A DNA stretch of 53,284 bases from Deltaproteobacteria bacterium. Its GTDB lineage: Bacteria; Desulfobacterota; GWC2-55-46; DRQE01. Position 1 is the stretch's first letter. Every line of letters begins with the position of its first letter. The position numbers were made by a program, and so were the translations under genes. Below are positions 18,007 through 27,844 of the stretch, piece by piece. The stretch covers positions 1 to 53,284 of the forward strand of contig WGEY01000020.1 in the NCBI GenBank assembly GCA_015492495.1, read 5' to 3'. The notes under the pieces were generated by a model. The model had not been told where the DNA came from and ran no database searches. It saw only the letters and a program-made list of their open reading frames with translations.

Positions 18007-18840
18007 ATGGATATCGCCATAACGGACAAAGAGTTCAACCTCTTCCGCGAGATAATCTACAACGAGACGGGGATAAACCTCAAGGAGCACAAAAAGCCCC
18101 TCCTTGTATCGCGTCTTACCCGCAGGTTGATGGAGCTCGGTATAAACTCCTTCTCCGAGTACTACAGGATGGTTGTAACGGACAAGGGGGAGCTGGTGAG
18201 GCTGCTCGACCGTGTCAGCACGAACCTCACCGAGTTCTTCAGGGAGGCGAGGCACTTCGACTTCCTGCGGGGAGGATTCCTCGACGAGTTGAAGGAGCGT
18301 GCCAAAAGCACCGGGCAAAAGAAGATAAGGATATGGTCCGCCGCCTGTTCCACGGGCGAGGAGCCGTACTCCATAGCCATCTCCCTCTTGGAGGGGCTCG
18401 GCCGCGACAGCTCGTGGGACATAAAGATACTGGCAAGCGATATCTGCACCGAAGCGCTCGAGGCCGCTGAATGTGCCGTATACACCGAGGATAGGTTGCA
18501 GAAGGTGCCCCGTTGCCTTTGGAGCACCTATTTCCTGAGGGGACGCTACGGCTGTACCGGCAAGTACAGGGTCAAGGGCTTCGTAAGGGAGATGCTCGTA
18601 TTCAGGAGGTTCAACCTCAAGGAGAGGACGTGGCCCATAAGGGGCGGCTTCGATGCCATATTCATAAGGAACGTCCTGATATACTTCGACAGGCCCACCC
18701 AGGATGAGATCGTAGGCAAGCTGCTGCGTTACCTTAACAACGGAGGCTATCTTTTCCTGGGCCACTCCGAGACCATGCTGGGAAAAAGGGACGGTCTCAG
18801 GATGATTGTACCCAGCGTATACCGCAGGAGCAGTGAGTGA
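18007..18840 (+). CDS. cheR: Chemotaxis protein methyltransferase CheR
   Basis: 277 residues. CheR methylates glutamates on receptors using S-adenosylmethionine. The N-terminal helical domain (about 1-75) includes LKEHKKPLLVSRLTRRLMEL. The SAM site is RIWSAACSTGEEPYSIA, and RNVLIYFDRPTQ is another family block. There is no TPR extension. Its start lies 2 nt after the stop of the tandem-PilJ receptor, so the two are translationally coupled and that receptor is a likely substrate. Confidence 0.96.
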   Translation: MDIAITDKEFNLFREIIYNETGINLKEHKKPLLVSRLTRRLMELGINSFSEYYRMVVTDKGELVRLLDRVSTNLTEFFREARHFDFLRGGFLDELKERAKSTGQKKIRIWSAACSTGEEPYSIAISLLEGLGRDSSWDIKILASDICTEALEAAECAVYTEDRLQKVPRCLWSTYFLRGRYGCTGKYRVKGFVREMLVFRRFNLKERTWPIRGGFDAIFIRNVLIYFDRPTQDEIVGKLLRYLNNGGYLFLGHSETMLGKRDGLRMIVPSVYRRSSE

Positions 18841-18975
18841 AGACCGCGGTCCGGAACCCGGCCGGTCGGACGCATCTGCGAGCGGCCTTTTCGTAAGGGG
18901 TACGCGCGGGGATGTCTGCAACTCCCCGGGGTTGCCCCGGCAACCTGCAACAACTGTCCGAAGACGCGTCGCTAA

Positions 18976-20193
<1,218 letters not shown>

Positions 20194-20258
20194 ACAGCGG
20201 GCGCGCCTCTCCGTGGACCGGATGCGTGTTCAATGGTGTGGGAGAGGATGCCCGCTGT
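20194..20258 (+). terminator. Long inverted repeat after cheB
   Basis: ACAGCGGGC...CTCTCC (20194-20212) pairs with GGAGAG..GCCCGCTGT (20241-20258) around a loop of about 28 nt. It begins at the cheB stop codon and may terminate or protect the cluster transcript. There is no T-run, so the terminator call is tentative. Confidence 0.4.
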
Positions 20259-20295
20259 GTGCATGACCAGGCCGTGCAGTTCGGCCCCATGGGGC

Positions 20296-20403
20296 TCATT
20301 TCTTCGCAAGCAATGTGTAACCACAGTGGATGCAGACAATGCGTTCCGCCTCCTTAGGCACGAAGAATGCCTTCTTGCATGCCGGACATATTCTCAGATC
20401 CAT
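20296..20403 (-). CDS. Small zinc-ribbon protein (35 residues)
   Basis: A 35-residue frame with two CxxC knuckles: MDLRICPACKKAFFV and then IVCIHCGYTLLAKK. Knuckle spacing of 15 residues between the second and third Cys fits a zinc ribbon. The start has GGAAAGGAA about 10 nt upstream. It lies between cheB and the kinase/regulator pair, converging on cheB. I do not know a function. Small ribbons of this kind can be assembly or nucleic-acid-binding factors, but nothing here decides it. The regular cysteines make chance unlikely. Confidence 0.65.
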   Translation of the reverse strand: MDLRICPACKKAFFVPKEAERIVCIHCGYTLLAKK

Positions 20404-20765
20404 CGGGTCCGTTCCTTTCCAAGTATCCAGCTGTCGCATCTTATGATGGTATCAAGGGATGACGGATGTCCAGCGTTTGCCGGTGTCACATGGGTGTCTC
20501 CGCCTCTCTTGCCGACGAAGCCACCCGTACGCTTCGGCTGTGAAGCGGACGATGCCCTGAAGGAGGCGTATGTATTATCGAATCTTTTCCTTTACAGGTA
20601 AATAGCCATATCGGTTGGTTTTTAAGGTTCGTGCGGGATGGATTTCTGGTGGCCGGAGGGTGGTATCTCGTGTGTACTTTGTATGGTATGAGGGCGGGCG
20701 TATGGGACAGGTTGCGGTTGGATTCAAAAACCCTTGCGTTGCTGAAGAACCCCGCTTAGAGAGGG
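20404..20765. other. Spacer without a recognisable gene
   Basis: These 362 bp lie between the small zinc-ribbon gene and the response regulator. Part of it (about 20455-20500, GGGATGACGG...TTTGCCGG) resembles common intergenic repeat debris. No promoter with both boxes was identified. Confidence 0.4.
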
Positions 20766-21422
20766 TCATTCGAGCCTTACGAGCTTGTTCAGGACCGCCG
20801 CCTTGACCAGGCCGGCCGTATCATTGACCTTTAGTTTTTTCATTATGTTGACCCTGTAGCTCTTTATGGTGGACACCGAAAGAAAGAGTTTTTCCGCAAC
20901 CTGTCTGTTTGTATTACCTTCTGCTATCAGCTTGAGAACCTCCCTCTCCCTCAGGCTCAGGGAGCCGAAGGGGTCGGGGCTCTGTTCGCCCTTTATGATG
21001 TCCACGAAGTCGATCATGATCTCGTCCGCCAGGGGTGGGCTCGCGTAGATGAGCCCCGCCATCACCTTCTTCACCGCAAGGAGTATCTCGTCCGCATCTC
21101 CCCCCTTCAATATGTACGCCCTGGCCCCGGCTCGGAAGGCGTCCACGGCATACTGACGGTCCTGGTGCATCGATAGGATGATGACCTTTGTGTCCGGGTA
21201 CTCCCTGGCGATACGCTCGGTGACCAGTATGCCGTCCAGTTCGGGCATGGTGATGTCCAGGATGACTATATCCGGCCTGTGGATGGAGACCCCTTGCAGC
21301 GCCTTAAGGCCGTCATCCGCCTCGCCGACCACCGTGTAGCTGCTGTTGCTTGAGAATATGGACTTGATCCCGTTTCTTACGATCGGATGGTCATCAGCTA
21401 TGAATATCCTTACCTGCTTCAT
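20766..21422 (-). CDS. NarL/FixJ-type response regulator paired with the GAF/PAS kinase
   Basis: 218 residues. The receiver has D56 in VILDITMPELDG and the DD pair at 10-11. The LuxR-type helix-turn-helix is at about 150-210 (LSLREREVLKLIAEG, STIKSYRVNIMKKL). The start lies 4 nt after the stop of the upstream kinase, so they form a two-gene operon and a cognate pair. It is a close paralogue of the orphan regulator at 8948-9604, with blocks such as TKVIILSMH and VNDTAGLVKAA identical. Confidence 0.94.
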   Translation of the reverse strand: MKQVRIFIADDHPIVRNGIKSIFSSNSSYTVVGEADDGLKALQGVSIHRPDIVILDITMPELDGILVTERIAREYPDTKVIILSMHQDRQYAVDAFRAGARAYILKGGDADEILLAVKKVMAGLIYASPPLADEIMIDFVDIIKGEQSPDPFGSLSLREREVLKLIAEGNTNRQVAEKLFLSVSTIKSYRVNIMKKLKVNDTAGLVKAAVLNKLVRLE

Positions 21423-21426
21423 TCAT

Positions 21427-24039
21427 TCAAGCTCCTTCAGGCCAGTCTTCCTGCCTGTATCCCGGAAACTCGGCTATGATCTCGGTGCCTTTTCCGCGCT
21501 GAGACCTGATGGTCAGCGCTCCTTTCAAGGATTTGACCCTTTCCCTCATGAGCCTGAGCCCCACACCGCTACTTTGTCTTGAGCCCCTGCCTTTAGAAGG
21601 GAACCCGATCCCGTTGTCCCTGACCGAAAGCCTCAGGCGCTCTCCGTCCACCGAGCACCTCACATCGACCCTTGAGGCCGAGGAGTGCTTGACTACATTC
21701 TGGATGCACTCCTGCAGCACCCGGTATACGCACTGCTTGTATGCCTCCGGCAGCATCTCGACATCGCCTTCCATGTCGATATACCCTGTTATGCCCGCGG
21801 ACTCCAAGACGTTATTTACGTACCACGTCGCTGCATCTACCAGCCCCCTCTTGTCAATGAGCGACTCACCATAGGGGCTCACCGGATAAAGGTCGGAGCA
21901 CATGCCCCTTATGGCGCCGATCGTGCTCTCCAGCACCGAACAGACCTCGCCCAGCTTCTCTTTGGTTGCGGCCGGAGCGTCTTCCTTCAGGCACGTGGAG
22001 ATGGCCATCTTTATTGCTACGAGGTTCTGACCTATATCGTCGTGCAGTATCCGGGCGAACCTCTTGCGTTCCTTGTCTTCGAGCCTGGTTATCTCCATGG
22101 TGAGCTCATGCAGGTCCTTGTTGAGGATGTCCAGCTTGCGTGTCTTTGCCAGGAGCTCCTCTTCGGCGCGCTTGCGCTCGGTTATGTCTATGAAGGTCAC
22201 GACCGAGCCGGTAATATTGCCGTTTTTGCGAATGGGGTAGGACCAGTACTCGACCGGAAAGCACTTGCCGTCCTTGCGCCACAGGACTTCGTCGTCTGCA
22301 TGTGTCCCCTCGCCTTTTTGGAAGGCCCTGTATATACGGCAGTCGTCAACCGGGTAGGCCGATCCGTCGGGGCGCGTGTGGTGTATGAGCTCGTGCATGT
22401 TCCTGCCCAGTATGTCGCCGATCTCGTCGTAGCCCAAAAGCTTCAGGCACGCCGGGTTTGCGAATGTGCAGTTGCCGTCCAGGTCGAGCCCGTATATGGC
22501 CTCTGCAGTGGACTTCAACAGCAGCTCTATCTGCTCCTCCCGTTCGCGCAGGGCCTCCTCGGCGCGTTTGCGCTCCGTGATGTCCAGGATTATGGCAACG
22601 AAGACAGGTGTGGACTCAAAGGTGGAGGCCTGGACGTGGACTTCGACCGGATACACTGTTCCGTCCCTGCGCTTGTGGATGGTCGTAAACCTTACCCTTT
22701 TCTCCCTGCCGTCCAGCAGCGGCTCGAGCAGCCTGAGGAGCGATTCACGGGTGAACTCCGGCTTTATGTCCAGGGGGGTGAGGTCGCGGAACTCCTCGGC
22801 GGAGTAGCCGAGGTTTTTTACGGCTCCGTTGTTTACCTGGATGAAGCGCAGGGTCTCGGCGTTGAAGATGTATATTTCGTTGAGCGAATCATCGAGTATG
22901 CGGCCGAAGCGCGCTGCCATGGACTCAGCCCGCCTGCGTTCGGCCTGTGTTCTCAGGGACACGATGCCATAGGCCATGTCCTTGGCCAGCTCGTTCAGAA
23001 GGGAGACCTCCTCGTCGTTGAATGCATCCGGCTCTGATGCGTATATGTTGAGTGAACCGATGGTCTCCGAGTCGTCAACCAGGGGCAGGGCAATCGAGGA
23101 GGCGTAACCGCGCCTCTGCGCCTCGGCGCGCCAGGGCCTGTATGCATGATCTGCCGATATGTTGTTCAAGACAACGGGCCTGCCTTCGCGTATGGCCGTA
23201 CCGGTTGGACCGCGGCCCCGTGGGGTGTCCGCCCAGGTGATCTTCACGGTCTCCAGGTAGCCTTGCTCATACCCCGCCTGCGCCACGGGCTGTACGCTTT
23301 TCGCTCCGTCGTGCAAGGCATAGCCGACCCAAGCCAGCCGGTAGCCTCCTGTCTCCGTTATTATCCGGCATATCTCGTTGAGAAGCGAAGCCTCGTCCCT
23401 TGCGCGCACCAGCGCCTCGTTGCACTGGATCAGGACCTTGAGCGAACGGTTTACCTTGCGCAGCTCTTCCTCGGCCCGTTTGCGCCCTATCTCCGCCGAT
23501 GCCCTATCCGCGATGACCTCGAAGACATCCTGTGCCCTCGGCGGCAGCTCAAGCCTCTGGCGCGATATGGCGCAGAGTATTCCTATGGGAGCACCTTTCT
23601 TGTCCCTCAAAGGTGTTCCGGCGTACCCCTCGGCGCGCATCTCCACAAGTATCTTGTCCTGCGGGAACAGGTCACAGACGCCCTCGGGATAGATGCAGAA
23701 CCCCTTTTCAGAGACGTTTTCACAGGGGGTGCCGGGTAACCGGTAGGTGAGCGGTTCAACATGCCGACCGTCAAGCCTTATCGATATGGTCCTGACGCGG
23801 TCTTTGTCGACGAGTTCGCCGATGAGAGCGCAGTCGACACCGAGCCATTCGCAGAGGCTGTCCACGATCCCCTCGAAGAATTCCTGGCCGACACATCCGA
23901 CGGTACTTGCAACGAGCGTCTGCAACGTCCTGTCCGCCCGCCTGAGCTCAGCCTCCGATGCCTCCAGCTCGGCCACCCTGCGGCGCAGTCGCTCAAGTTC
24001 TTCGATGAGCGCGGCCCTATTTTCCGTGGTGTCTTTCAT
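21427..24039 (-). CDS. Multi-sensor histidine kinase (GAF-GAF-PAS-PAS, HisKA_3 type)
   Basis: 870 residues, with no membrane segment, so cytosolic. Order: a short coiled coil (about 10-40), GAF-like domain 1 (about 42-188), GAF domain 2 (about 210-366, with PTGTAIREGRPVVLNNI), PAS 1 (about 378-490) and PAS 2 (about 505-625), each PAS ending VAIILDITERKRAEE-like or VVTFIDITERKRAEE-like. Next comes a NarL-class dimerisation domain with phospho-histidine H666 in ARILHDDIGQNLVAIK, then a HATPase domain (about 770-866) with DNGIGF and GVGLRLMRERV. It phosphorylates the adjacent regulator. The ligands of the four sensor domains are unknown; no haem or flavin motif is evident. Confidence 0.94.
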   Translation of the reverse strand: MKDTTENRAALIEELERLRRRVAELEASEAELRRADRTLQTLVASTVGCVGQEFFEGIVDSLCEWLGVDCALIGELVDKDRVRTISIRLDGRHVEPLTYRLPGTPCENVSEKGFCIYPEGVCDLFPQDKILVEMRAEGYAGTPLRDKKGAPIGILCAISRQRLELPPRAQDVFEVIADRASAEIGRKRAEEELRKVNRSLKVLIQCNEALVRARDEASLLNEICRIITETGGYRLAWVGYALHDGAKSVQPVAQAGYEQGYLETVKITWADTPRGRGPTGTAIREGRPVVLNNISADHAYRPWRAEAQRRGYASSIALPLVDDSETIGSLNIYASEPDAFNDEEVSLLNELAKDMAYGIVSLRTQAERRRAESMAARFGRILDDSLNEIYIFNAETLRFIQVNNGAVKNLGYSAEEFRDLTPLDIKPEFTRESLLRLLEPLLDGREKRVRFTTIHKRRDGTVYPVEVHVQASTFESTPVFVAIILDITERKRAEEALREREEQIELLLKSTAEAIYGLDLDGNCTFANPACLKLLGYDEIGDILGRNMHELIHHTRPDGSAYPVDDCRIYRAFQKGEGTHADDEVLWRKDGKCFPVEYWSYPIRKNGNITGSVVTFIDITERKRAEEELLAKTRKLDILNKDLHELTMEITRLEDKERKRFARILHDDIGQNLVAIKMAISTCLKEDAPAATKEKLGEVCSVLESTIGAIRGMCSDLYPVSPYGESLIDKRGLVDAATWYVNNVLESAGITGYIDMEGDVEMLPEAYKQCVYRVLQECIQNVVKHSSASRVDVRCSVDGERLRLSVRDNGIGFPSKGRGSRQSSGVGLRLMRERVKSLKGALTIRSQRGKGTEIIAEFPGYRQEDWPEGA

Positions 24040-24182
24040 GTTGTCCGTTTCGTAAACAGGCTCTGATCCCGTGTGACGGCTGGCGACATCTCAGGTCGAA
24101 CGGCTGTGAGGGGGAATGGATTGTCAAACGAGACCACTTGCGCCTGTTTCAGAAGGGCCGTATCTTATGAATGCATGGCGAT

Positions 24183-24340
24183 TTAAAATGTACAGCGAGC
24201 GCCTGTCTGCGTGTGGATACGCGCAGGCAGGCATTCCCCGCAGCCCGCTGCGGGGTTAGCGAGCGAATATAAAAGACATCTTCCTTACATTTGAAGGTTC
24301 CCTGTCCGCCGACCGGCAGTCTCCGGAGACCTCGATTTAA
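24183..24340 (+). repeat. Dispersed intergenic repeat, copy A
   Basis: The copy begins with TTAAAATGTACAGCGAGCG, followed by a hairpin GCCTGTCTGCGTG...CGCGCAGGCAGGC (24201-24232), a second one CCCCGCAG-cccg-CTGCGGGG, then the core GCGAGCGAATATAAAAGACA and TTCCTTACATTTGAAGG. It is near-identical over about 110 bp to the copy at 39418-39562. No open frame is preserved, so it is a non-coding MITE- or REP-like element. Confidence 0.75.
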
Positions 24341-24563
24341 TTACATATTTTATAGATTTTCCTGTTTTATTTCAACTCAAATCAAACCCCGTATCCGAGC
24401 CTCGCCGTCCTCTCGCGTAAAGTAAGGGGTGCTTACTTCGCACCTTGAAGGCTTAGGGCAGGGACGCTGCCATGGTTCGGTTTATGGAGGTCGACGGGCG
24501 ATGATACATCTGAGCGTGCCTTCAGAGAGAAACCTCCGGTGTTGATCCGTATCAATGAAACGA

Positions 24564-24592
24564 TTGAGATTTCAGGCAAATTATTGTATAGT
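24564..24592 (+). promoter_or_regulatory. Putative sigma-70 promoter of the ferredoxin-NADP reductase gene
   Basis: TTGAGA (24564-24569), a 17 bp spacer and TATAGT (24587-24592). Predicted start near 24599, leaving a leader of about 100 nt. Confidence 0.6.
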
Positions 24593-24701
24593 AACAAAAG
24601 ATGAGCCCCGTTTTTTTGCAGTGTGACGTCGCAGTGAAGATGTCCTGCGAGCGGTATTATACGAACTTCCTTAAAAAGAGAGTGGGTAGGATCAGGATAG
24701 C

Positions 24702-25520
24702 ATGGTGACGCAGGGGCTTAATGCGGTAGTCAGCCAAAGGATAGAGGTATCCCCGTATCTTATAATACTGAGGGTTCAGCCCGACGGCTGGGAGTTGCCC
24801 GAGTTCATACCCGGGCAGTTCGCCGTCCTTGGCCTCCCGGGGTCTGCGCCTCGCTACAGGTTCTCAGATCCGGAGGCTGAACCACCCGAGCCGGACAGGC
24901 TCATCAAGCGCGCCTATTCCATCGCCTCATCCTCGGTCGAACGTGAGTACGCGGAGTTCTACATAACGCTTGTGGGCTCCGGTGCGCTGACACCGAGGCT
25001 CTTTGCCCTTAGGGTGGGGGACAGGCTCTGGCTATCTCCCAAGTTTACCGGCATGTTCACCCTCTCGGAGATTCCGGAAGATGTGAAAAACGTGGTGCTC
25101 GTTGCCACAGGTACAGGGCTTGCACCGTACATGAGCATGATGCGCACACAGCTCGAGCACGACCGTAACCGTCGCTTCGCCGTACTCCACGGCGCCCGCC
25201 ACTCCTGGGACCTTGGCTACAGGTCCGAGCTCATCACCATGCAGCGACTCTGTCCCAACTTCACGTACCTGCCGATCATAAGCCGCCCGGAGGATGAGCC
25301 CGTGGCCTGGAACGGCCCCACGGGCTATGTGCAGGACCTTTGGACCGGCGGAGGGCTGTGCAAGGCCTGGGGCTCAAGACCCGGGCCGGGAGATACACAC
25401 GTGCTTCTTTGCGGCAATCCGGTGATGGTCGAGGTCATGTCGGATATCCTATCCGGTGAGGGGTTCCGTGAACACACAAAGAAGACGCCGGGCGAGGTTC
25501 ACGTGGAACGGTACTGGTAG
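24702..25520 (+). CDS. fpr: Ferredoxin--NADP(+) reductase
   Basis: 272 residues. An FAD enzyme exchanging electrons between ferredoxin or flavodoxin and NADP(H). The FAD motif is RAYSIASS (R70-S77), with PGQFAVLGL before it. The NADP-binding motif is VATGTGLAPYMSM (about 134-146), and CGNPVMVEVM lies near the end. The chain ends in VERYW, the aromatic C-terminal cap seen in bacterial Fpr proteins. An extra stretch of about 20 residues (about 48-68) lies between the FAD-domain strands. The ATG follows AGGAT. It converges on the DUF72 gene. Confidence 0.93.
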   Translation: MVTQGLNAVVSQRIEVSPYLIILRVQPDGWELPEFIPGQFAVLGLPGSAPRYRFSDPEAEPPEPDRLIKRAYSIASSSVEREYAEFYITLVGSGALTPRLFALRVGDRLWLSPKFTGMFTLSEIPEDVKNVVLVATGTGLAPYMSMMRTQLEHDRNRRFAVLHGARHSWDLGYRSELITMQRLCPNFTYLPIISRPEDEPVAWNGPTGYVQDLWTGGGLCKAWGSRPGPGDTHVLLCGNPVMVEVMSDILSGEGFREHTKKTPGEVHVERYW

Positions 25521-25592
25521 GTCCTGGTCCGCTGCCGGGAATCCTTCAAGTGCAAAGAACCCCCGCTCGTACCGATGTGCGGCGCATCCTCA

Positions 25593-26306
25593 CTATTTTC
25601 CGCAGACAAGGGCCTTGAAGGCCGCTGCATCCTCGAACATGTAAACGTTGTTGAACATGAAGTAGCTCTCCTCTGCTGCGACAACTCCCCTCAATTCTTC
25701 CAGATCCTCCCGGCTGTACCTGTATCTGTAGCCCCCGATGCCGTGCAGGCGCCAGTAGCGTATCTTTCCGAAGGATGCCCTTGTCTTGAAGGGGTCCACC
25801 GCATGGACGAGTTCCAGTTCACTGCACACGGCCTTTATCTCCTTTTCATTCCATGCGCCGCGCGGCTCCCACACAAGGATCAACCCGTCCCTCTCGATCG
25901 TGGAAAAAAACCTCTTCATGTTTTTTTTGTTGCCGTCGGTGGGTGCGAAACTCGCCGGACACTGGAATACAACCACCCTGGTCCTCAGAAGTGTCGCGAT
26001 CTCCCTTGTCCTGCGCCATGCCTCAAACACCTCGTCGGTGGGCTTGAACGAGCCGAAGTTCCCTTCCCTGCCTGCAGGTACCGGCGTCCTGAGCCTTCTG
26101 TACGTAGGGCTCTTGGGCGTGTGTGTTATGAGCTGCCATGCCTTGAGCGTAAACTCGAAGCCCTCCGGGGCCGAATCCCGCCACCTTTGTACGGTCTTAA
26201 GATGCGGCGGCTCGTAGAAGGTCTTCTGTACCTCCACGACGTCGAAGGTCGAGTAATATCTTTTTCGGGATACGGGAAAGCCGCAGCATCCTATCCGGAT
26301 CTTCAT
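25593..26306 (-). CDS. DUF72 (YecE-like) family protein
   Basis: 237 residues. DUF72 proteins have a TIM-barrel fold and an unknown biochemical role. Family blocks: MKIRIGCCGFP at the start, VVEVQKTFYEPP, FEFTLKAWQLITH and the C-terminal FNNVYMFEDAAAF. The start at 26306 is chosen because AGGAGG lies just upstream and the family similarity begins there; the open frame extends 57 codons further without similarity. It converges with fpr. Confidence 0.87.
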   Translation of the reverse strand: MKIRIGCCGFPVSRKRYYSTFDVVEVQKTFYEPPHLKTVQRWRDSAPEGFEFTLKAWQLITHTPKSPTYRRLRTPVPAGREGNFGSFKPTDEVFEAWRRTREIATLLRTRVVVFQCPASFAPTDGNKKNMKRFFSTIERDGLILVWEPRGAWNEKEIKAVCSELELVHAVDPFKTRASFGKIRYWRLHGIGGYRYRYSREDLEELRGVVAAEESYFMFNNVYMFEDAAAFKALVCGK

Positions 26307-26518
26307 ATAGCCTCCTGGACCGTAGATGCACGGCGAGCGCCGCTTCGAGCCTGACCCGGAAGCTTCGGGTACAATAGTGCCCTGCCTCCGCTTCGAGGTC
26401 GGAGAATCTGTTCTTCTTTCAGCTCCATGGCCGTATATGAAACCTACACCCTTTCGTCTACGCCTGTCAATGTACATCCAAAGCCGCCTTAAAGGTGCAT
26501 GCGGAAGGCTCTAATCTA

Positions 26519-26548
26519 TTGACTTTACTCTCCAACTCTGATTATGAT
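26519..26548 (+). promoter_or_regulatory. Promoter placed for a leaderless ftsB-like mRNA
   Basis: TTGACT (26519-26524), an 18 bp spacer and TATGAT (26543-26548). The expected start point is near 26555, 2 nt before the ATG at 26557, and no ribosome-binding site is present. Confidence 0.65.
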
Positions 26549-26556
26549 TGTCATGT

Positions 26557-26865
26557 ATGGATGTAAAGGCCGGTAAGAAGACCTTTCTGATAGTCTTTGC
26601 AATCGCCGTTTTCGCCATAACGGTCTTTGCCGTAGCCGGTGAAAACGGGCTCATCGATGTCATAAGGCTCAAGAAGGAGCGTGACCGTATCCTCAGCCAG
26701 AACAGGGAGGTCGAACGCGAGAGCGAGAGGCTGCGCAGGGAGATAGAGCTCCTCAAGGCGGACAAGCGTTACATAGCCGAGATAGCGAGAAGGGAGCTGG
26801 GGATGATAGGCAAAAACGAGATTATCTACAAGATAGAAAGGACGGAAGACAGGGAAAGGGATTAG
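26557..26865 (+). CDS. FtsB/DivIC-like septum formation initiator protein
   Basis: 102 residues: a short cytoplasmic tail, one membrane helix (about 9-27, FLIVFAIAVFAITVFAVAG), a coiled coil (about 37-70, RLKKERDRILSQNREVERES) and a C-terminal ARRELGMIGKNEIIYKI segment. This is the FtsB/FtsL-type bitopic design. FtsB links early and late divisome proteins. The ATG at 26557 is preferred over a TTG at 26548, because that TTG overlaps the -10 box of the promoter at 26519-26548. The transcript would be leaderless. No enolase gene, the usual neighbour, is present. Confidence 0.82.
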   Translation: MDVKAGKKTFLIVFAIAVFAITVFAVAGENGLIDVIRLKKERDRILSQNREVERESERLRREIELLKADKRYIAEIARRELGMIGKNEIIYKIERTEDRERD

Positions 26866-27016
26866 CATAGCCGCCTGTGTTGCCGCCTCGTAATCAAGTA
26901 GTTCGTTCACGAAATATCCTGCCGATCGCCTCTTGTCATAAAAAGGGGTATGAACATCCGCACACGGAACACCCCGGGCCATCTGCCGACAAAAAATTCA
27001 CCGGAGAATTGACGCA

Positions 27017-27844
27017 ATGAAAAGACGTGTAAAGACAGCCGGGATTCAGATCGCACCATCCGGCGACCTCGAAGAGACCGTTGTACGCGCCGTAGGGCTC
27101 ATCAGGCTTGCAGCAGAAAAGGGCGCGGAGATCGTTTGCCTTCCCCAGCTCTTCAACCTGCCCTGGTTTCCGGCGAGCATAGACAAAAAGAAGTTGTCAC
27201 TGGCAGAGACAGAAGACGGCCTTACGATTACGGCCCTGCGGGAGGTCGCCTCATCCGAGGGTATAGTAGTCGTTGCGCCGATCTTTGAGAAGGACGGCGG
27301 CGACTACTTCAATACGGCCTTTGTGATCGGGACCAGGGGGAACATCCTCGGAAGGTACAGAAAGGTCCACATCCCGCAGATACCGCTGTGGGAGGAGCGG
27401 ACGTACTTCAGGCCCGGAGATACGGGTTTTCCGGTATTCGAGACCCCCTTTGCCAGGATAGGCGTTCAGATCTGCTGGGACGTCTTCTTCCCAGAGGGCT
27501 TCAGGGTGCTTGCGCTGAACGGCGCGGAGATCGTATTTGCCCCCACGGCCGCTGCATTCGAGCATTCCTGTCCGAAGTGGGAGAGGACTCTCGGGGCCGC
27601 GGCGCATGCAAACGGTTTTTTCATCTTCAGGGTGAACCGCTTCGGCGAGGAGGAAAAACAGGACTTCTACGGCGGAAGCTTCTGCGTTAGGCCGGACGGG
27701 GAGTTCGTCGTCAAGCCGGCGGGCTCGTCCGAGGGCATAATACTTGCCGACCTCGATATGAGCGAGATAGAGTCGGTCAGGAACGTGTGGGAGTTTCTCA
27801 AGGACAGGAGACCGGATACGTACAAGAGGATAATCGAACGATGA
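27017..27844 (+). CDS. Carbon-nitrogen hydrolase (nitrilase-fold) protein with a Glu-to-Gln change in the triad
   Basis: 275 residues, full length for the nitrilase superfamily and closest in layout to N-carbamoylputrescine amidase and beta-ureidopropionase types. The nucleophile is C153 in GVQICWDVFFPEG and the Lys is K116 in GRYRKVHIP. The catalytic Glu, normally in an (P/Q)ELF motif, is Q44 here: EIVCLPQLFNLPWF, codon CAG. The nearby structural Glu (E126/E127 in LWEERTYFRPGDTG) is present. The protein may have altered activity or be a binding protein. It overlaps argS by 4 nt (ATGA), so the two are translationally coupled. RBS: GGAGAA. Confidence 0.88.
   Translation: MKRRVKTAGIQIAPSGDLEETVVRAVGLIRLAAEKGAEIVCLPQLFNLPWFPASIDKKKLSLAETEDGLTITALREVASSEGIVVVAPIFEKDGGDYFNTAFVIGTRGNILGRYRKVHIPQIPLWEERTYFRPGDTGFPVFETPFARIGVQICWDVFFPEGFRVLALNGAEIVFAPTAAAFEHSCPKWERTLGAAAHANGFFIFRVNRFGEEEKQDFYGGSFCVRPDGEFVVKPAGSSEGIILADLDMSEIESVRNVWEFLKDRRPDTYKRIIER

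Larger units (their letters stand above)
24040..24701. other. Spacer holding a dispersed repeat and the fpr promoter
   Basis: No gene is seen in 662 bp. The left third carries a well-preserved copy of the AAGCTT-hairpin repeat family (about 24183-24340). A small inverted repeat AAGTAAG-gggtg-CTTACTT lies at 24420-24438. The fpr promoter is at 24564-24592. Confidence 0.6.

Noticed and set aside
21685-23037. 450-residue open frame on the plus strand
   Set aside because: Antisense to the well-supported histidine kinase; no recognisable motif.
26548-26556. TTG start three codons upstream for the FtsB-like gene
   Set aside because: The TTG overlaps the -10 box of the only visible promoter, so it would not be in the mRNA.
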